A DNA stretch of 19,499 nt from Thermoanaerobacterales bacterium (GCA_012839145.1 DUNY01000043.1:1-19499), one strand, 5' to 3'; shown: positions 6,527 to 15,024, counted from the stretch's first letter. Made by a program: numbers and translations. Notes: a model not told the origin generated them from the letters alone.

Positions 6527-7783
6527 TTAACCTTCTTTGCTCAATTCATCGGCGGAAGATATTACGTAGTAAGGTATATCCACTGCCTCTAACCGCTTAA
6601 GCGGCCTCAATAATTCAACCCGATGTTCACCATATGCTTGCTTTGGCACTACAAAAAAGAGTAAAGGATTTCTTTTGGCATTCTTTATCTGCAGCAAGGT
6701 TTGTATCGCATCTTCGGTGAGAAAGGCTGTACAATAGGCAATATTACTTTGGGCATACAGTGAATTTGCTTCTTCACGAAGAAGCCGACTTGCATCACAG
6801 GTCCCAGGATCCGTGGTTATTATGGGTAACAAGGCCATTAATTCCCTATAATCATGCAAATCAGCGGGGTTATAGCGCCGCTTTTGCTCATTTCGGTCAT
6901 AATAGAGGATTTCGTAATCCATGCCGTTTTTCTTAGCATAACTACAAACGGACAATCCGGTCTCAACTAAGCAGTCAAATATACTCATCAACGTTTCCGG
7001 TGAATATGCAGGCGAGATAAAATTTAGAACTACTGAAATGCCGCTGGTTCCATAACTTTCCATCTGTTTTGTCATATATGTTCCACTGTGAGCGGAGAGC
7101 TTCCAGTGTATGATCTTAATCGGATCACCAAGCACATATTCACGCACACCGCAATAATCCATGCCATCTATTGTGGAAGGCACAAGAGAATACTGGCTCT
7201 CTAACAGGGCATTTTCAGATAATTTCAATCCGGACAAGTCATAAATCTTCGGAGCAACCTGCACCTTATATCGCTTGTCATTTTCAATTACAAAGGTAAA
7301 GATACCTAAAATGTCATAGACCTTAATTTGCTGCAAGCCGCCACTGTAAGTGCCGATGTGGTCGAAACGCACTGTAAAATTTAATTGCCGCTGTTCGTAG
7401 GAACCCAGTGTAAGACTCGTAGTTCTGACAGCGTCGACATTCCCAAATAAATCAGAGACATACAATAGCACTTCTAACTTTGGAAACACCAAAATTGAAC
7501 GATTTTTCACCTTAACAGTAAATTTAACAGCGGTACCTCTTTCGCAAATTTCAAGGTTGCACATTTCCATATAGGAAATGCATCTTTGCAAAAGCAATCC
7601 GTATGCAAAGGAAACCACAACGGCTGAAAGCACCAATAAAACTGGTAAATAGCCATAGATATTGCTCATATAGACCGCTGGCAAAGCGGCACACGCCAAA
7701 ATCAGTATATAAAGTATCAGTATGGGCAGTAGGTGGCGTTTTTGCGTAAACTTAAGGTTTGTTTTTCTCTTTATTTTTTTCAT
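6527..7783 (-). CDS. DUF58 domain protein, membrane-anchored
   Basis: A 418-residue protein with two N-terminal membrane segments (about 18-40 and 43-65) and a basic N-terminus. Residues 206-240 show the DUF58 signature: GMDYCGVREYVLGD, then IHWKLSAHSG and KQMESYG. A beta-rich region precedes it (about 85-180), and a von Willebrand A-like C-terminal part follows. DUF58 proteins are regularly encoded next to MoxR ATPases and are thought to be their partners or substrates; biochemical function is mostly unknown. The ribosome site AGGA lies 7 bases before the ATG. It lies 9 bases downstream of the MoxR gene and 4 bases upstream of the TgpA-like gene, so the three form a tight MoxR-DUF58-TgpA-like block. 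Confidence 0.88.
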   Translation of the reverse strand: MKKIKRKTNLKFTQKRHLLPILILYILILACAALPAVYMSNIYGYLPVLLVLSAVVVSFAYGLLLQRCISYMEMCNLEICERGTAVKFTVKVKNRSILVFPKLEVLLYVSDLFGNVDAVRTTSLTLGSYEQRQLNFTVRFDHIGTYSGGLQQIKVYDILGIFTFVIENDKRYKVQVAPKIYDLSGLKLSENALLESQYSLVPSTIDGMDYCGVREYVLGDPIKIIHWKLSAHSGTYMTKQMESYGTSGISVVLNFISPAYSPETLMSIFDCLVETGLSVCSYAKKNGMDYEILYYDRNEQKRRYNPADLHDYRELMALLPIITTDPGTCDASRLLREEANSLYAQSNIAYCTAFLTEDAIQTLLQIKNAKRNPLLFFVVPKQAYGEHRVELLRPLKRLEAVDIPYYVISSADELSKEG

Positions 7784-7792
7784 TAACTTGTC

Positions 7793-8809
7793 CTACTCCC
7801 GAACCATCGGCACCAAAATGCTGTTAAGTATTGAGGCAATAATTTGGGCGGCGGTCTTTTTACTGGTTTTTGCTTCATGAGAAAGTATCACCCGGTGACA
7901 AAGAGTATATGGCACCAAACATTTCACATCATCAGGAATTACATAGCTGCGACCTTGGTAGAGGGCATAAGCACAGCAGAGGCGGTAAAGGGCAATACCG
8001 CCGCGAGGACTGCTGCCCAACAAAATGTCAGGATGATTGCGAGTAGCGGTAACAATCTCTACAATATATTTTATGACCATCGGACTGACATAGACCTGCT
8101 TTGCTGCCTCTTTTAATGCCAGCACATCCTCTCTCGTAACCATAGGTCGCAGATATTCCTTGATATTGCGATCCATTGCTACCACTTTCATCTCCTCATC
8201 CAGCGTAGGATAACCAATAGATACTTTGATTAAAAAGCGATCAATCTGCGCTTCCGGCAGAGGATAGGTGCCGAACGATTCCAGCGGGTTTTGGGTAGCC
8301 AGTACCATAAAGGGTTGCTTGAGTATATAGGTATTTGAATCAACAGTAACCTGCTGTTCCTCCATCGCCTCTAACAAGCTTGACTGTGTCTTGGCTGAGG
8401 CACGGTTTATTTCATCGGCCAGCACGATATTGCTCATAATGGCACCGGGACGAAATTCGAACTCACCGGTTTTTTGATTGTATATGGAAAAACCGGTGAC
8501 ATCTGAAGGCATAATGTCCGGTGTAAATTGAATACGCTTAAAACCACAGGACACGGATTTCGCCAAGGCGTGCACCAGACTGGTTTTTCCGACACCCGGC
8601 ACATCTTCTATGAGCACATGACCGCCACTGACTAGAGCAAGTACCACCAATTCTACCACTGACCGTTTCCCGATAATTGCAGTTTCGATATTATCCATAA
8701 TTTTATTGAGCAACCCACGTGCTTTTTTCACCTTGGTGTCGCTTATTCTCGTTTCCGGTTTTCCCGGCTTTGCTTCGTTTATATTTAGCTGCATTCTGTT
8801 CATTTTCAC
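7793..8809 (-). CDS. MoxR-family AAA+ ATPase
   Basis: A 338-residue cytosolic ATPase. Walker A is EDVPGVGKTS (68-77, K75), Walker B is NIVLADEINRA (127-137, D132 and E133), sensor 1 is ATQNP (N174), followed by PEAQIDRF with the arginine finger R191. The lid domain carries SSPRGGIALYRL. This is typical of MoxR proteins, which act as chaperone-like motors helping protein complexes assemble or take up metal cofactors, usually with a von Willebrand A-type partner; the DUF58 protein next door is the likely one. The GTG start at 8809 is chosen because GAGG (8817-8820) lies about 7 bases upstream; an ATG two codons later is possible. It follows the methyltransferase gene by 30 bases, which joins this module to the ABC importer genes. 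Confidence 0.93.
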   Translation of the reverse strand: MKMNRMQLNINEAKPGKPETRISDTKVKKARGLLNKIMDNIETAIIGKRSVVELVVLALVSGGHVLIEDVPGVGKTSLVHALAKSVSCGFKRIQFTPDIMPSDVTGFSIYNQKTGEFEFRPGAIMSNIVLADEINRASAKTQSSLLEAMEEQQVTVDSNTYILKQPFMVLATQNPLESFGTYPLPEAQIDRFLIKVSIGYPTLDEEMKVVAMDRNIKEYLRPMVTREDVLALKEAAKQVYVSPMVIKYIVEIVTATRNHPDILLGSSPRGGIALYRLCCAYALYQGRSYVIPDDVKCLVPYTLCHRVILSHEAKTSKKTAAQIIASILNSILVPMVRE

Positions 8810-8839
8810 ACTAATACCTCATCAATCATTCATTTGTGA

Positions 8840-9718
8840 TTATTCTTCTATTTCCGGTTTCCACCAAACAACCACCGTTTTTGTTTTTGCCAGATAGGTA
8901 AAACTACCATCTGGATTTTCTGCAAGAAATTTATCAACATTCTTTTTAAAAATTGGCATTTTGTTTGCCGGCATATTTGGTCGCAGACGTCGCAGATCCT
9001 CATAAGCCTCTTCACGGCTGTTAAAAACCTTAGTGAAACCATCCTCCACGATTTTAAGATTTGGATTAAAGCCCAAATCGTAGATACGGTTATAGAGCAG
9101 ATTGTTACCTAGGCGTCTATCGCGACAACTATATTTGACACGTTGCTTTTCATCATCCTCTTCTTCGGTACCGTCGAAGAGAAAGCCCACTATCATGGGG
9201 ATACAGGGTGCATTATTAGACCAGTTGATTAGGACTACATATTTGCGTGCCAATTTCGACAGTTTCATAATGTCTTTCATTCCCGGAGAACGTGAGCAAA
9301 TAACAATGTCGTGTTGTTCAAGGTTTTTGCCTGGCTCCACTTCATGCCAATCCAGCAGCTTGGGCGTGACATTAGTCAAACCTGCCTCTTTAACGTTTTT
9401 CATACAATACTCCAACATCTTTGATGAAGAATCCAAGGCAGTTACTCTCTTCGCCCGGCTAGCCATGGGTACAGTGATACGTCCCGGCCCGCATCCTACA
9501 TCCAAGACACTATCGTATGGATCCGTATCGAAACAATTTATCTGATTTAATGTAAAACGAGCTTCCATTTTGGCCATCTGGTCATAAAATGCCGCATGAT
9601 CATCCCAAGCTCCGTAGCCTGTGCCGATACCTTTCTTGCGCTGCTGATCCTGTTGTGAATCCATGACCAGTTGTGCCAGCACCTCCCAGTTGATAAAAGG
9701 TTTTTTTGTTTTTTTCAT
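8840..9718 (-). CDS. Class I SAM-dependent methyltransferase
   Basis: A 292-residue Rossmann-fold methyltransferase. Motif I is VLDVGCGPGR (71-80), the acidic residue after strand 2 is D96 in VTALDSSSKML, and ICSRSP after strand 4 sits at the catalytic loop. Residues 1-60 form a helical, charged N-terminal extension, and the C-terminal 80 residues form a separate cap (FTKVFNSREEAYEDLRRL). The substrate is unknown. Its place between the ABC ATPase and the MoxR gene suggests that it modifies the imported ligand, or a protein of the system, after uptake; this is inference. ATG at 9718 follows GAAAGGA by 9-10 bases. It lies 32 bases downstream of the ATPase gene. Confidence 0.87.
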   Translation of the reverse strand: MKKTKKPFINWEVLAQLVMDSQQDQQRKKGIGTGYGAWDDHAAFYDQMAKMEARFTLNQINCFDTDPYDSVLDVGCGPGRITVPMASRAKRVTALDSSSKMLEYCMKNVKEAGLTNVTPKLLDWHEVEPGKNLEQHDIVICSRSPGMKDIMKLSKLARKYVVLINWSNNAPCIPMIVGFLFDGTEEEDDEKQRVKYSCRDRRLGNNLLYNRIYDLGFNPNLKIVEDGFTKVFNSREEAYEDLRRLRPNMPANKMPIFKKNVDKFLAENPDGSFTYLAKTKTVVVWWKPEIEE

Positions 9719-9750
9719 TGTTTTTTATTCCTTTCTATAAACTGCCTGTA

Positions 9751-10536
9751 TTAATCGATAATCGGTGAACACATACGCATCAGCCGCCCTTTGTGATCGA
9801 AAAACTCCACCAATTTTACTGAAATGCCATAAGCATCCTTAAGATTCTTCTCTGTGATGACATCTGTACAAGAACCGAATAATAGGGGTTCATCCTTTTG
9901 AAGCATAACGACTGTCGATTGGCACATGAAGGCATGATCCGGAGAGTGGGTGGTCATTATGACCCCAATACCCTTGTCCTTTAAATGACGGATTTTGCTC
10001 ATCACACGAATCATATTGCCATAGTCCAAATTGGCAGTAGGTTCGTCAAGAATAAGGAAATTCGGTTCTTGGGCTAATGCACGTGCCAGCATTACCAATT
10101 GCCTTTCACCACCTGAAATGTCAGTATAGGCTTTATCATGCAGATGATCAATGCCCATATCGACCATAGCCTCCTCAGCGATTCGGTAATCAAGATCAGT
10201 AGGTTGTCCAAAGTAGCTGATGCTGTTGATACGACCTAATAGTACGACATCTCTCACCTTATAAGGGAAAGGCGGCACATGAAACTGCGAGACATAGGCC
10301 ATATGTTTTGCCATTTTACCGGGGGACCAGTGATCGATGTTCTCACCGTCGATTAAGATTTCTCCATGCTGTTTTTTTATTAACTTTAATATAGTCTTAA
10401 ACAATGTGGTTTTACCCACGCCGTTAGGGCCAAGGAGGCAGCAGATTTCTCCACTTGATACAGAGAAATTCACATCCTTAAGCACAGGCGGGTACCCATC
10501 ATAACAACAAAAAACATTGTGCAGTTCGAGTTTCAT
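9751..10536 (-). CDS. ABC transporter ATP-binding protein, iron-siderophore/cobalamin/haem type
   Basis: A 261-residue ATPase subunit of a FecE/BtuD-like importer. Walker A is GPNGVGKTTL (36-45), the Q-loop is Q84 in YVSQFHVPPF, the signature is ISGGERQ (140-146, a variant of LSGGQ), Walker B is FLILDEPTANLD, and the switch histidine lies in TTHSPDH. It drives the two permeases encoded just upstream. I prefer the ATG at 10536: GGAAGG lies 7 bases before it, and its ATGA overlaps the TGA stop of the preceding permease, the classic translational-coupling arrangement. A TTG two codons earlier (10542) is a less likely start. The C-terminal region (about 210-261) matches the length usual for the family. 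Confidence 0.94.
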   Translation of the reverse strand: MKLELHNVFCCYDGYPPVLKDVNFSVSSGEICCLLGPNGVGKTTLFKTILKLIKKQHGEILIDGENIDHWSPGKMAKHMAYVSQFHVPPFPYKVRDVVLLGRINSISYFGQPTDLDYRIAEEAMVDMGIDHLHDKAYTDISGGERQLVMLARALAQEPNFLILDEPTANLDYGNMIRVMSKIRHLKDKGIGVIMTTHSPDHAFMCQSTVVMLQKDEPLLFGSCTDVITEKNLKDAYGISVKLVEFFDHKGRLMRMCSPIID

Positions 10537-11678
10537 TCCCAACCCTTCCTTTGCTGAAGCAACACTATCACAAAAATTGGTGCGGCAATCATACTGACAA
10601 TTGAACCGATGGGAAGCACACCGGAATAGCCAAAATAAAACAGACCGGAGATATCGCGACAGGCTAGCAACAGCATACCTCCAAAGATCCCACTGGCATA
10701 GTATATTTTTTTAAAATCGGAGCCAAACAAATAGCGGCAGATGTGTGGGACAATCAAAGAAATCATACCTACGTTTCCGCAATGTACCATTGCTGCAGTG
10801 ATCATGATGGTACCGCAAATAAGGGCGATAAAGCGTATGATCCGCGGATTGATTCCCATAGTAAAGGCATCATCGTCGGAAAAGCAAACTGCATTGAAAC
10901 TATAGCGCAACAAGTGAATGGGAATTACACTAACTATGAAAGCCACGCCTAATATAATGAAACTAATTGTTTGTATGTTAATATAAATGCCAGAAGATAT
11001 TTCCTGAAATACAATAAGTAATTCATCTTCCATTTCGAAACGATAATAGGAGATTAGTACATTGATAATCTGTGAAATTGCCGCCCCTACCAAAAGCATG
11101 TCTGTGACAGCAAATTTTTTACCCCGTGAAGCTATTTTTCCTGTTAACATCACAATAAGTAAAATCACCAGAGCAAAACTGTAACAATATCGGTAGCGTT
11201 TTGCTGTCATGGAATAGGCGGCGTTTGCATATTTCAGGACCATCACAAGAATTCCCAGTTCAATGCCGCTGGCCACACCAAGCATAGTCGGTGCGGCAAT
11301 AGGATTGCGGAATACCCCCTGATATAAGGCACCCGCCAACGCCAGCATCATACCAGAAACTACAGTGATTACACTAATTTTGAAACGAGCTACCGTTTCA
11401 AAATAGAAAGGCAATTTGGAGATGATTGCCTCGCTCTCCAGATAAAGAGGCAGGTCAAGCCATTTAGCAACTACAAGTTTTAGCCAAGTGAATAAGTTTT
11501 GCATAGCCACTACGGGTGAAATCAAGTCGACCTGCGAGGTGCGCAGACACATGGAAAATGCAAACAGCAGAACAAATGCTGCTATGCTTATGACAAGCAG
11601 CCTGCGCGTTCTGTGCCGTTCTTCAGCACGGAAGATATGCAAGCTGCTTTTATTAATTACATCATGCCCAGTCTGCAT
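10533..11678 (-). CDS. FecCD-family ABC importer permease (second of pair)
   Basis: A 381-residue inner-membrane permease with about ten hydrophobic segments. It shows the FecCD hallmarks: ALYQGVFRNPIAAPTMLGV after the second or third segment and the coupling-helix region GMISLIVPHICRYLFGSDF, which contacts the ATPase. It is somewhat longer than the usual 330-340 residues because of a 25-residue charged N-terminus. ATG at 11678 has AGGAG 8-9 bases upstream, and its start overlaps the end of the first permease gene by 17 bases. It pairs with the first permease as a heterodimer pore. Confidence 0.93.
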   Translation of the reverse strand: MQTGHDVINKSSLHIFRAEERHRTRRLLVISIAAFVLLFAFSMCLRTSQVDLISPVVAMQNLFTWLKLVVAKWLDLPLYLESEAIISKLPFYFETVARFKISVITVVSGMMLALAGALYQGVFRNPIAAPTMLGVASGIELGILVMVLKYANAAYSMTAKRYRYCYSFALVILLIVMLTGKIASRGKKFAVTDMLLVGAAISQIINVLISYYRFEMEDELLIVFQEISSGIYINIQTISFIILGVAFIVSVIPIHLLRYSFNAVCFSDDDAFTMGINPRIIRFIALICGTIMITAAMVHCGNVGMISLIVPHICRYLFGSDFKKIYYASGIFGGMLLLACRDISGLFYFGYSGVLPIGSIVSMIAAPIFVIVLLQQRKGWE

Positions 11679-12837
11679 TTCTTTTTCTCCTATATGTAAT
11701 CAAAAAAATGATAAAGAGCGTACCGCTGATTAAACTTGTGGCAAGATTAATATTTGACCCGTAGCCCACTGATATGGCAAATGAATAGACCAATAGCATT
11801 ACTATTCCTCCAAGAATCATAGAGGTAGGAAGCAAGACTCGGTAATCAGGTCCCACCAGCAGTCTGCCGATATGTGGGATTATCAATCCAATAAATCCAA
11901 TTTGGCCGCAGAAAGAAATGGTCACCGCTACCATAATTGTACATACGGTCAAGAGTATGTTGTGAAACAAATTCACACGCATGCCCATGGAGAGGGCTTC
12001 GTCATCACCAAATACAAGTACATTGATTTTGCTGCGCAAGCTGAGAAGTACTGAGAGACAGACGAGAATCGGCATGCCGACTAATAGCAAGTGCTCCAGG
12101 GTAAATGTGTTGTCAAACGTGCCCATCATTAAACTACGCATGGCATTGGAACGCAAATCTCCCGGATTGGTCAGCACCATATAGTATTGCATAAGCCCTG
12201 CTACGCTGTTTATCAGGGAGGAAAAGAGAAACCCTGTCAAGATCAGTGGCAAAGTAGATAGTTTCCCGCGGCTGGCCATTTTTGAAATACCGGCAACGAG
12301 AATAATACCTACGAAACAGCCGACTAATATACATATCCCCTGCATGTTGCGGTGAAAAACATCCATTTCCTGATAAGCAGCCTGTAATTCGCTATATTTG
12401 ATACTAATGGAACTGCTGTCGGTGAAAAAATATACATATAACATCCCGCCTAATAGGCCGCCGGCCTGTACGCCTAAAGTACTGGGGCCGGCCATTGCGT
12501 TGCGAAATAATCCTTGGTAAACTGCTCCGCAGCCGGCTAGCGCCGCACCCACTAAAACAACAATCATATGTCGAAATATGGTGAAGTGAATGCCATTGGT
12601 AGCACCGCGGCTCAGAATAAAATTAGAAAAATCCTGTATCTTTCGAGAGACAATTTGCAAATACCATGCTAAAGATAGGTTGTTCCCATAGAGGTTTACC
12701 GTAAAAAAGACTGAGTATATGTAAACCAGAACTAAGCTGATAGCAAGGATGACGATGCTTCTGTTCTTCTTGCTCACTCCAAGGCGCCTTGTCTCTTCAT
12801 CTTTAAAAGTGTTCTTTTCTCCAAAATCAATTTGCAT
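11662..12837 (-). CDS. FecCD-family ABC importer permease (first of pair)
   Basis: A 391-residue permease paralogous to the next gene, with about ten membrane segments, AVYQGLFRNAMAGPSTLGV near the N-terminal third and GFIGLIIPHIGRLLVGPDY as coupling-helix region. Known members carry iron-siderophores, haem or cobalamin into the cell. The charged N-terminal tail is about 25 residues long. No clear ribosome site precedes the ATG at 12837. The frame is open upstream almost to the stop of the lipoprotein gene and lacks ATG, GTG or TTG codons there, so the true start is uncertain; a rare ATT start after the GAGAGGGG at about 12900 is a possibility. Confidence 0.92.
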   Translation of the reverse strand: MQIDFGEKNTFKDEETRRLGVSKKNRSIVILAISLVLVYIYSVFFTVNLYGNNLSLAWYLQIVSRKIQDFSNFILSRGATNGIHFTIFRHMIVVLVGAALAGCGAVYQGLFRNAMAGPSTLGVQAGGLLGGMLYVYFFTDSSSISIKYSELQAAYQEMDVFHRNMQGICILVGCFVGIILVAGISKMASRGKLSTLPLILTGFLFSSLINSVAGLMQYYMVLTNPGDLRSNAMRSLMMGTFDNTFTLEHLLLVGMPILVCLSVLLSLRSKINVLVFGDDEALSMGMRVNLFHNILLTVCTIMVAVTISFCGQIGFIGLIIPHIGRLLVGPDYRVLLPTSMILGGIVMLLVYSFAISVGYGSNINLATSLISGTLFIIFLITYRRKRNADWA

Positions 12838-12914
12838 TTGGATTTTGGAGTCTGCATTGTCTTGCAGCTTTTTCTTAAAAATTGCCGTTCCATCCCCTCT
12901 CTGCTTAGTACTTG

Positions 12915-14627
12915 TTACTTTTCATTAAGAATGCGGTCTATCTGCTCTTCAGAAAGCTCATAGCGATAGAATTTTCTGTAGAATGTGCGCACAGTTTCAC
13001 GCACCTCCTCTTCGGTGTACGCATTGTGAAATTTCCAAGCTAACCAAATTGGCTCAATAATACTTTCCACAGAACCGTTGGTCCAACTGGCTGCGCCGCT
13101 GGGATTAACATATATCCGGTAATCACCGACTATGGTTGTTTTTACAATATTACCATCCTCATCCAGAAAACCATAGTCACTTATAATACCGCTTTTGGAG
13201 GTAACCTTGCCATAATTTTTCCACATCTGGTCGGCTTGTAATTTTTCTTTGATTTCATGGTTAGCAACGATTATTGCCGGAAAATCGGTTGAGCCCAGTT
13301 GGATTTCTCCTACTTTGGTTAACAGCTCATTGGTGGCCTGTACAGTTCCAACACCCCCACTATAAGTCAACAGGCGCGTCGTTGGAGCCAATGGGCTTAC
13401 GAACCATCTGCTTTCTACATTAAAATCTTGGTAGATAGCCGATGTGTTTACAACCCCGGCAAGGCTCATGTAATAGCTCAGCGGGTTTGTGGAATATCCG
13501 CTGCGAGCCAGAGCAACACCTTTTCCTTCCATGGTTATACGGTTTTCACTGTACATCTTGTAGTAGGCGGAATCATCCCATTCAGATATAAACAAAGAAT
13601 ACTTGCCCGAATCATATGTCCCGGAAAGATATTTAACCCCGTTTTTGTATTTATCATTGTTATAGTCCACCTGATTGTGAGCAAAACGTGGCACTCTTTG
13701 GCTGACGTCGTTGACAATGGATCTACAAAAATTGATATATTCTCGAGCAATAGCGGGGGCATCTAGCCCTCCCTCGCTGCTTTTATCACCGAGGACATCA
13801 CCGACTATTTGCACTGACAAATTGATATTGTCAGCAGTGTTAAAACTTGGCAGAACTATATAGGCTATGCCTTTCTCATGCAACATATCAACCTGTTCCT
13901 GGGTGAAAGTTTCCTGACCGCTGAATTCAAAGCATACCTCAGGCCCAGCAGCAATCAAGGCTTGAAACTTACTTGCAGAAATCTCACTTGCTCCGCTACC
14001 TGTCCATAATGCCGGCACCTTAGCAATGTTTTCGTCGCCGAATATTTCCGAAACAATAGTATTATCAGTGAAACTTTTTGATGTGGCAACTAAACGTTCA
14101 CTACCTCCCAGCATTTGCACCAGTAATGCTGCTTCCCCGCAAGCGGAAACCCTATTTACATTTTTAGGTATTTCGACCGTCCTCCCATATGCATCAACAA
14201 TGTGTTTGGCGTTTGGATCTTCTGATAACCCGGCAGTTGCCTCAACGTTAGCCATAAGATTCCCGGCTCCGCTTTCGTCCTGAGCAGGTACATCGTCTTT
14301 TTTCTGTTCGGTCTTTATATTCAAAGATGAGTCCTTATCATATTCTACATCTGAAGTTATCTTTTCACTTTCCTGCTCACCCAGTACAGGCGCATCCCTT
14401 TCTTGACCTCTCTGTGTCTGAGATTCGTCCACTTCTTCCTCAGGAGATAGGTCTTCTACTTTCTCAGAAGTTTCTGGTTGATTATCCGTAACTTTAGTTT
14501 CACACTCCAAGTCAACCTCCGGTGCCTGTTGAGTATGTATAACCTGTTCCAGAGTTGGACTTGGACGGCAAGAGGTCAAACAAAGGATTGATAAGCAGGC
14601 AATTGCTCCTATAAATATTCTTCTCAT
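12915..14627 (-). CDS. Substrate-binding lipoprotein of the FecCD-type importer, with long acidic tether
   Basis: A 570-residue lipoprotein and first gene of the operon. Residues 1-20 are a signal peptide with lipobox LTSC (C20 to be lipidated and membrane-anchored). Residues 21-137 form an unusually long hydrophilic linker rich in Glu, Asp, Gln and Ser. From about 141 to 570 lies a periplasmic-binding-protein fold of iron-complex type: DAYGRTVEIPKNVNRV, then ALLVQMLGG, AAGPEVCFEF and the C-lobe signature VNPSGAASW, SVESIIEPIWLAWKF and FYRKFYRYELS. A longer frame starts at 14726, but the ATG at 14627 gives a clean lipoprotein signal and has AAAGG 8 bases upstream. Ligand unknown; iron chelates, haem or corrinoids are the family precedents. 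Confidence 0.9.
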   Translation of the reverse strand: MRRIFIGAIACLSILCLTSCRPSPTLEQVIHTQQAPEVDLECETKVTDNQPETSEKVEDLSPEEEVDESQTQRGQERDAPVLGEQESEKITSDVEYDKDSSLNIKTEQKKDDVPAQDESGAGNLMANVEATAGLSEDPNAKHIVDAYGRTVEIPKNVNRVSACGEAALLVQMLGGSERLVATSKSFTDNTIVSEIFGDENIAKVPALWTGSGASEISASKFQALIAAGPEVCFEFSGQETFTQEQVDMLHEKGIAYIVLPSFNTADNINLSVQIVGDVLGDKSSEGGLDAPAIAREYINFCRSIVNDVSQRVPRFAHNQVDYNNDKYKNGVKYLSGTYDSGKYSLFISEWDDSAYYKMYSENRITMEGKGVALARSGYSTNPLSYYMSLAGVVNTSAIYQDFNVESRWFVSPLAPTTRLLTYSGGVGTVQATNELLTKVGEIQLGSTDFPAIIVANHEIKEKLQADQMWKNYGKVTSKSGIISDYGFLDEDGNIVKTTIVGDYRIYVNPSGAASWTNGSVESIIEPIWLAWKFHNAYTEEEVRETVRTFYRKFYRYELSEEQIDRILNEK

Positions 14628-14774
14628 AAAGACAACCTTTCCCCACTGATTGTATTCTTCCGGTCTTATCAACCCAATATAAATAAATAGAAATATAAAT
14701 AATACATCTAAATCAAGGAGTATCAACTATTCAGATATTTTTCATATAAAACTATTGTTAGGCATAATAAAAAT

Positions 14775-14814
14775 AAGCATGCGAATCAAAACAAACCAAA
14801 AATAACGCACGCTT
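14775..14814 (-). terminator. Terminator-like hairpin in the leader of the importer operon
   Basis: On the minus strand AAGCGTGCG (14806-14814) pairs with CGCATGCTT (14775-14783), nine pairs with one G-U, followed by ATTTTTATTAT (14764-14774). It lies between the promoter and the lipoprotein gene, so it could stop transcription before the operon. The 22-base loop and interrupted T-tract make it weaker than a textbook terminator. Confidence 0.5.
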
Positions 14815-14881
14815 AATTATTTGCAAGCAGGATATAATTGGTTCTTCTCAAACACGGAAAGCTTGATAATTTCTTATACAA

Positions 14882-14945
14882 ACTCATCGGTCCAACCATC
14901 ATAGACTGTTTATTGTCCTTAGATGAATGGACTCGAACCATCATT
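14882..14945 (-). promoter_or_regulatory. Structured leader RNA segment with duplicated ATGATGG arm
   Basis: In the minus-strand transcript ATGATGG (14938-14944) pairs with CCATTCAT (14923-14930), one base bulged, around a 7-base loop TTCGAGT. A second ATGATGG (14896-14902) follows and could compete for the same CCATTCAT. The two arms sit in similar contexts, GGTTCGAGTCC and GGTTGGACC. The hairpin resembles a tRNA T-arm, but no tRNA can be folded around it. I recognise no known riboswitch. Confidence 0.4.
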
Positions 14946-14960
14946 TAGTATTTTACCATT

Positions 14961-14989
14961 ATTATATGGCTTTAAAATGTCAATGTCAA
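14961..14989 (-). promoter_or_regulatory. Consensus sigma-A promoter of the importer operon
   Basis: On the minus strand TTGACA (14984-14989) is followed by a 17-base spacer and TATAAT (14961-14966): both hexamers are perfect and the spacing is optimal. Transcription would begin near 14954, giving an unusually long leader of about 330 bases before the lipoprotein ATG at 14627. So strong a promoter implies that expression is held back by another means, such as a repressor or the leader RNA. Confidence 0.8.
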
Positions 14990-14991
14990 GA

Positions 14992-15024
14992 AACTAACTA
15001 CCAGTGGATTGCCACAAGTTAGTT
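14992..15024 (-). terminator. Hairpin between the SGNH hydrolase gene and the operon promoter
   Basis: AACTAACT (14992-14999) pairs with AGTTAGTT (15017-15024), with an inner GTGG/CCAC stem (15004-15007 and 15012-15015). On the minus strand it is followed by TTTCTT and then at once by the -35 element. It lies about 45 bases past the hydrolase stop codon, so it is most likely that gene's terminator, though it could also be an operator for the promoter. Confidence 0.5.

Noticed and set aside
9102..9545. 147-residue open frame on the plus strand
   Set aside because: Antisense shadow of the methyltransferase gene, serine- and arginine-rich without a domain.
14628..14726. N-terminal extension of the binding lipoprotein by 33 residues
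   Set aside because: It would put another hydrophobic segment in front of a clean lipoprotein signal; the ATG at 14627 has a good ribosome site.
14923..14945. tRNA gene or fragment, from the GGTTCGAGTCC T-arm-like hairpin
   Set aside because: No acceptor, D or anticodon arm can be placed around it; no matching 5' acceptor strand.
14992..15024. Cobalamin riboswitch element, suggested by GTGG/CCAC near a BtuCD-like operon
   Set aside because: It lies upstream of the promoter, so it is not in the operon leader, and no B12 box is recognisable.
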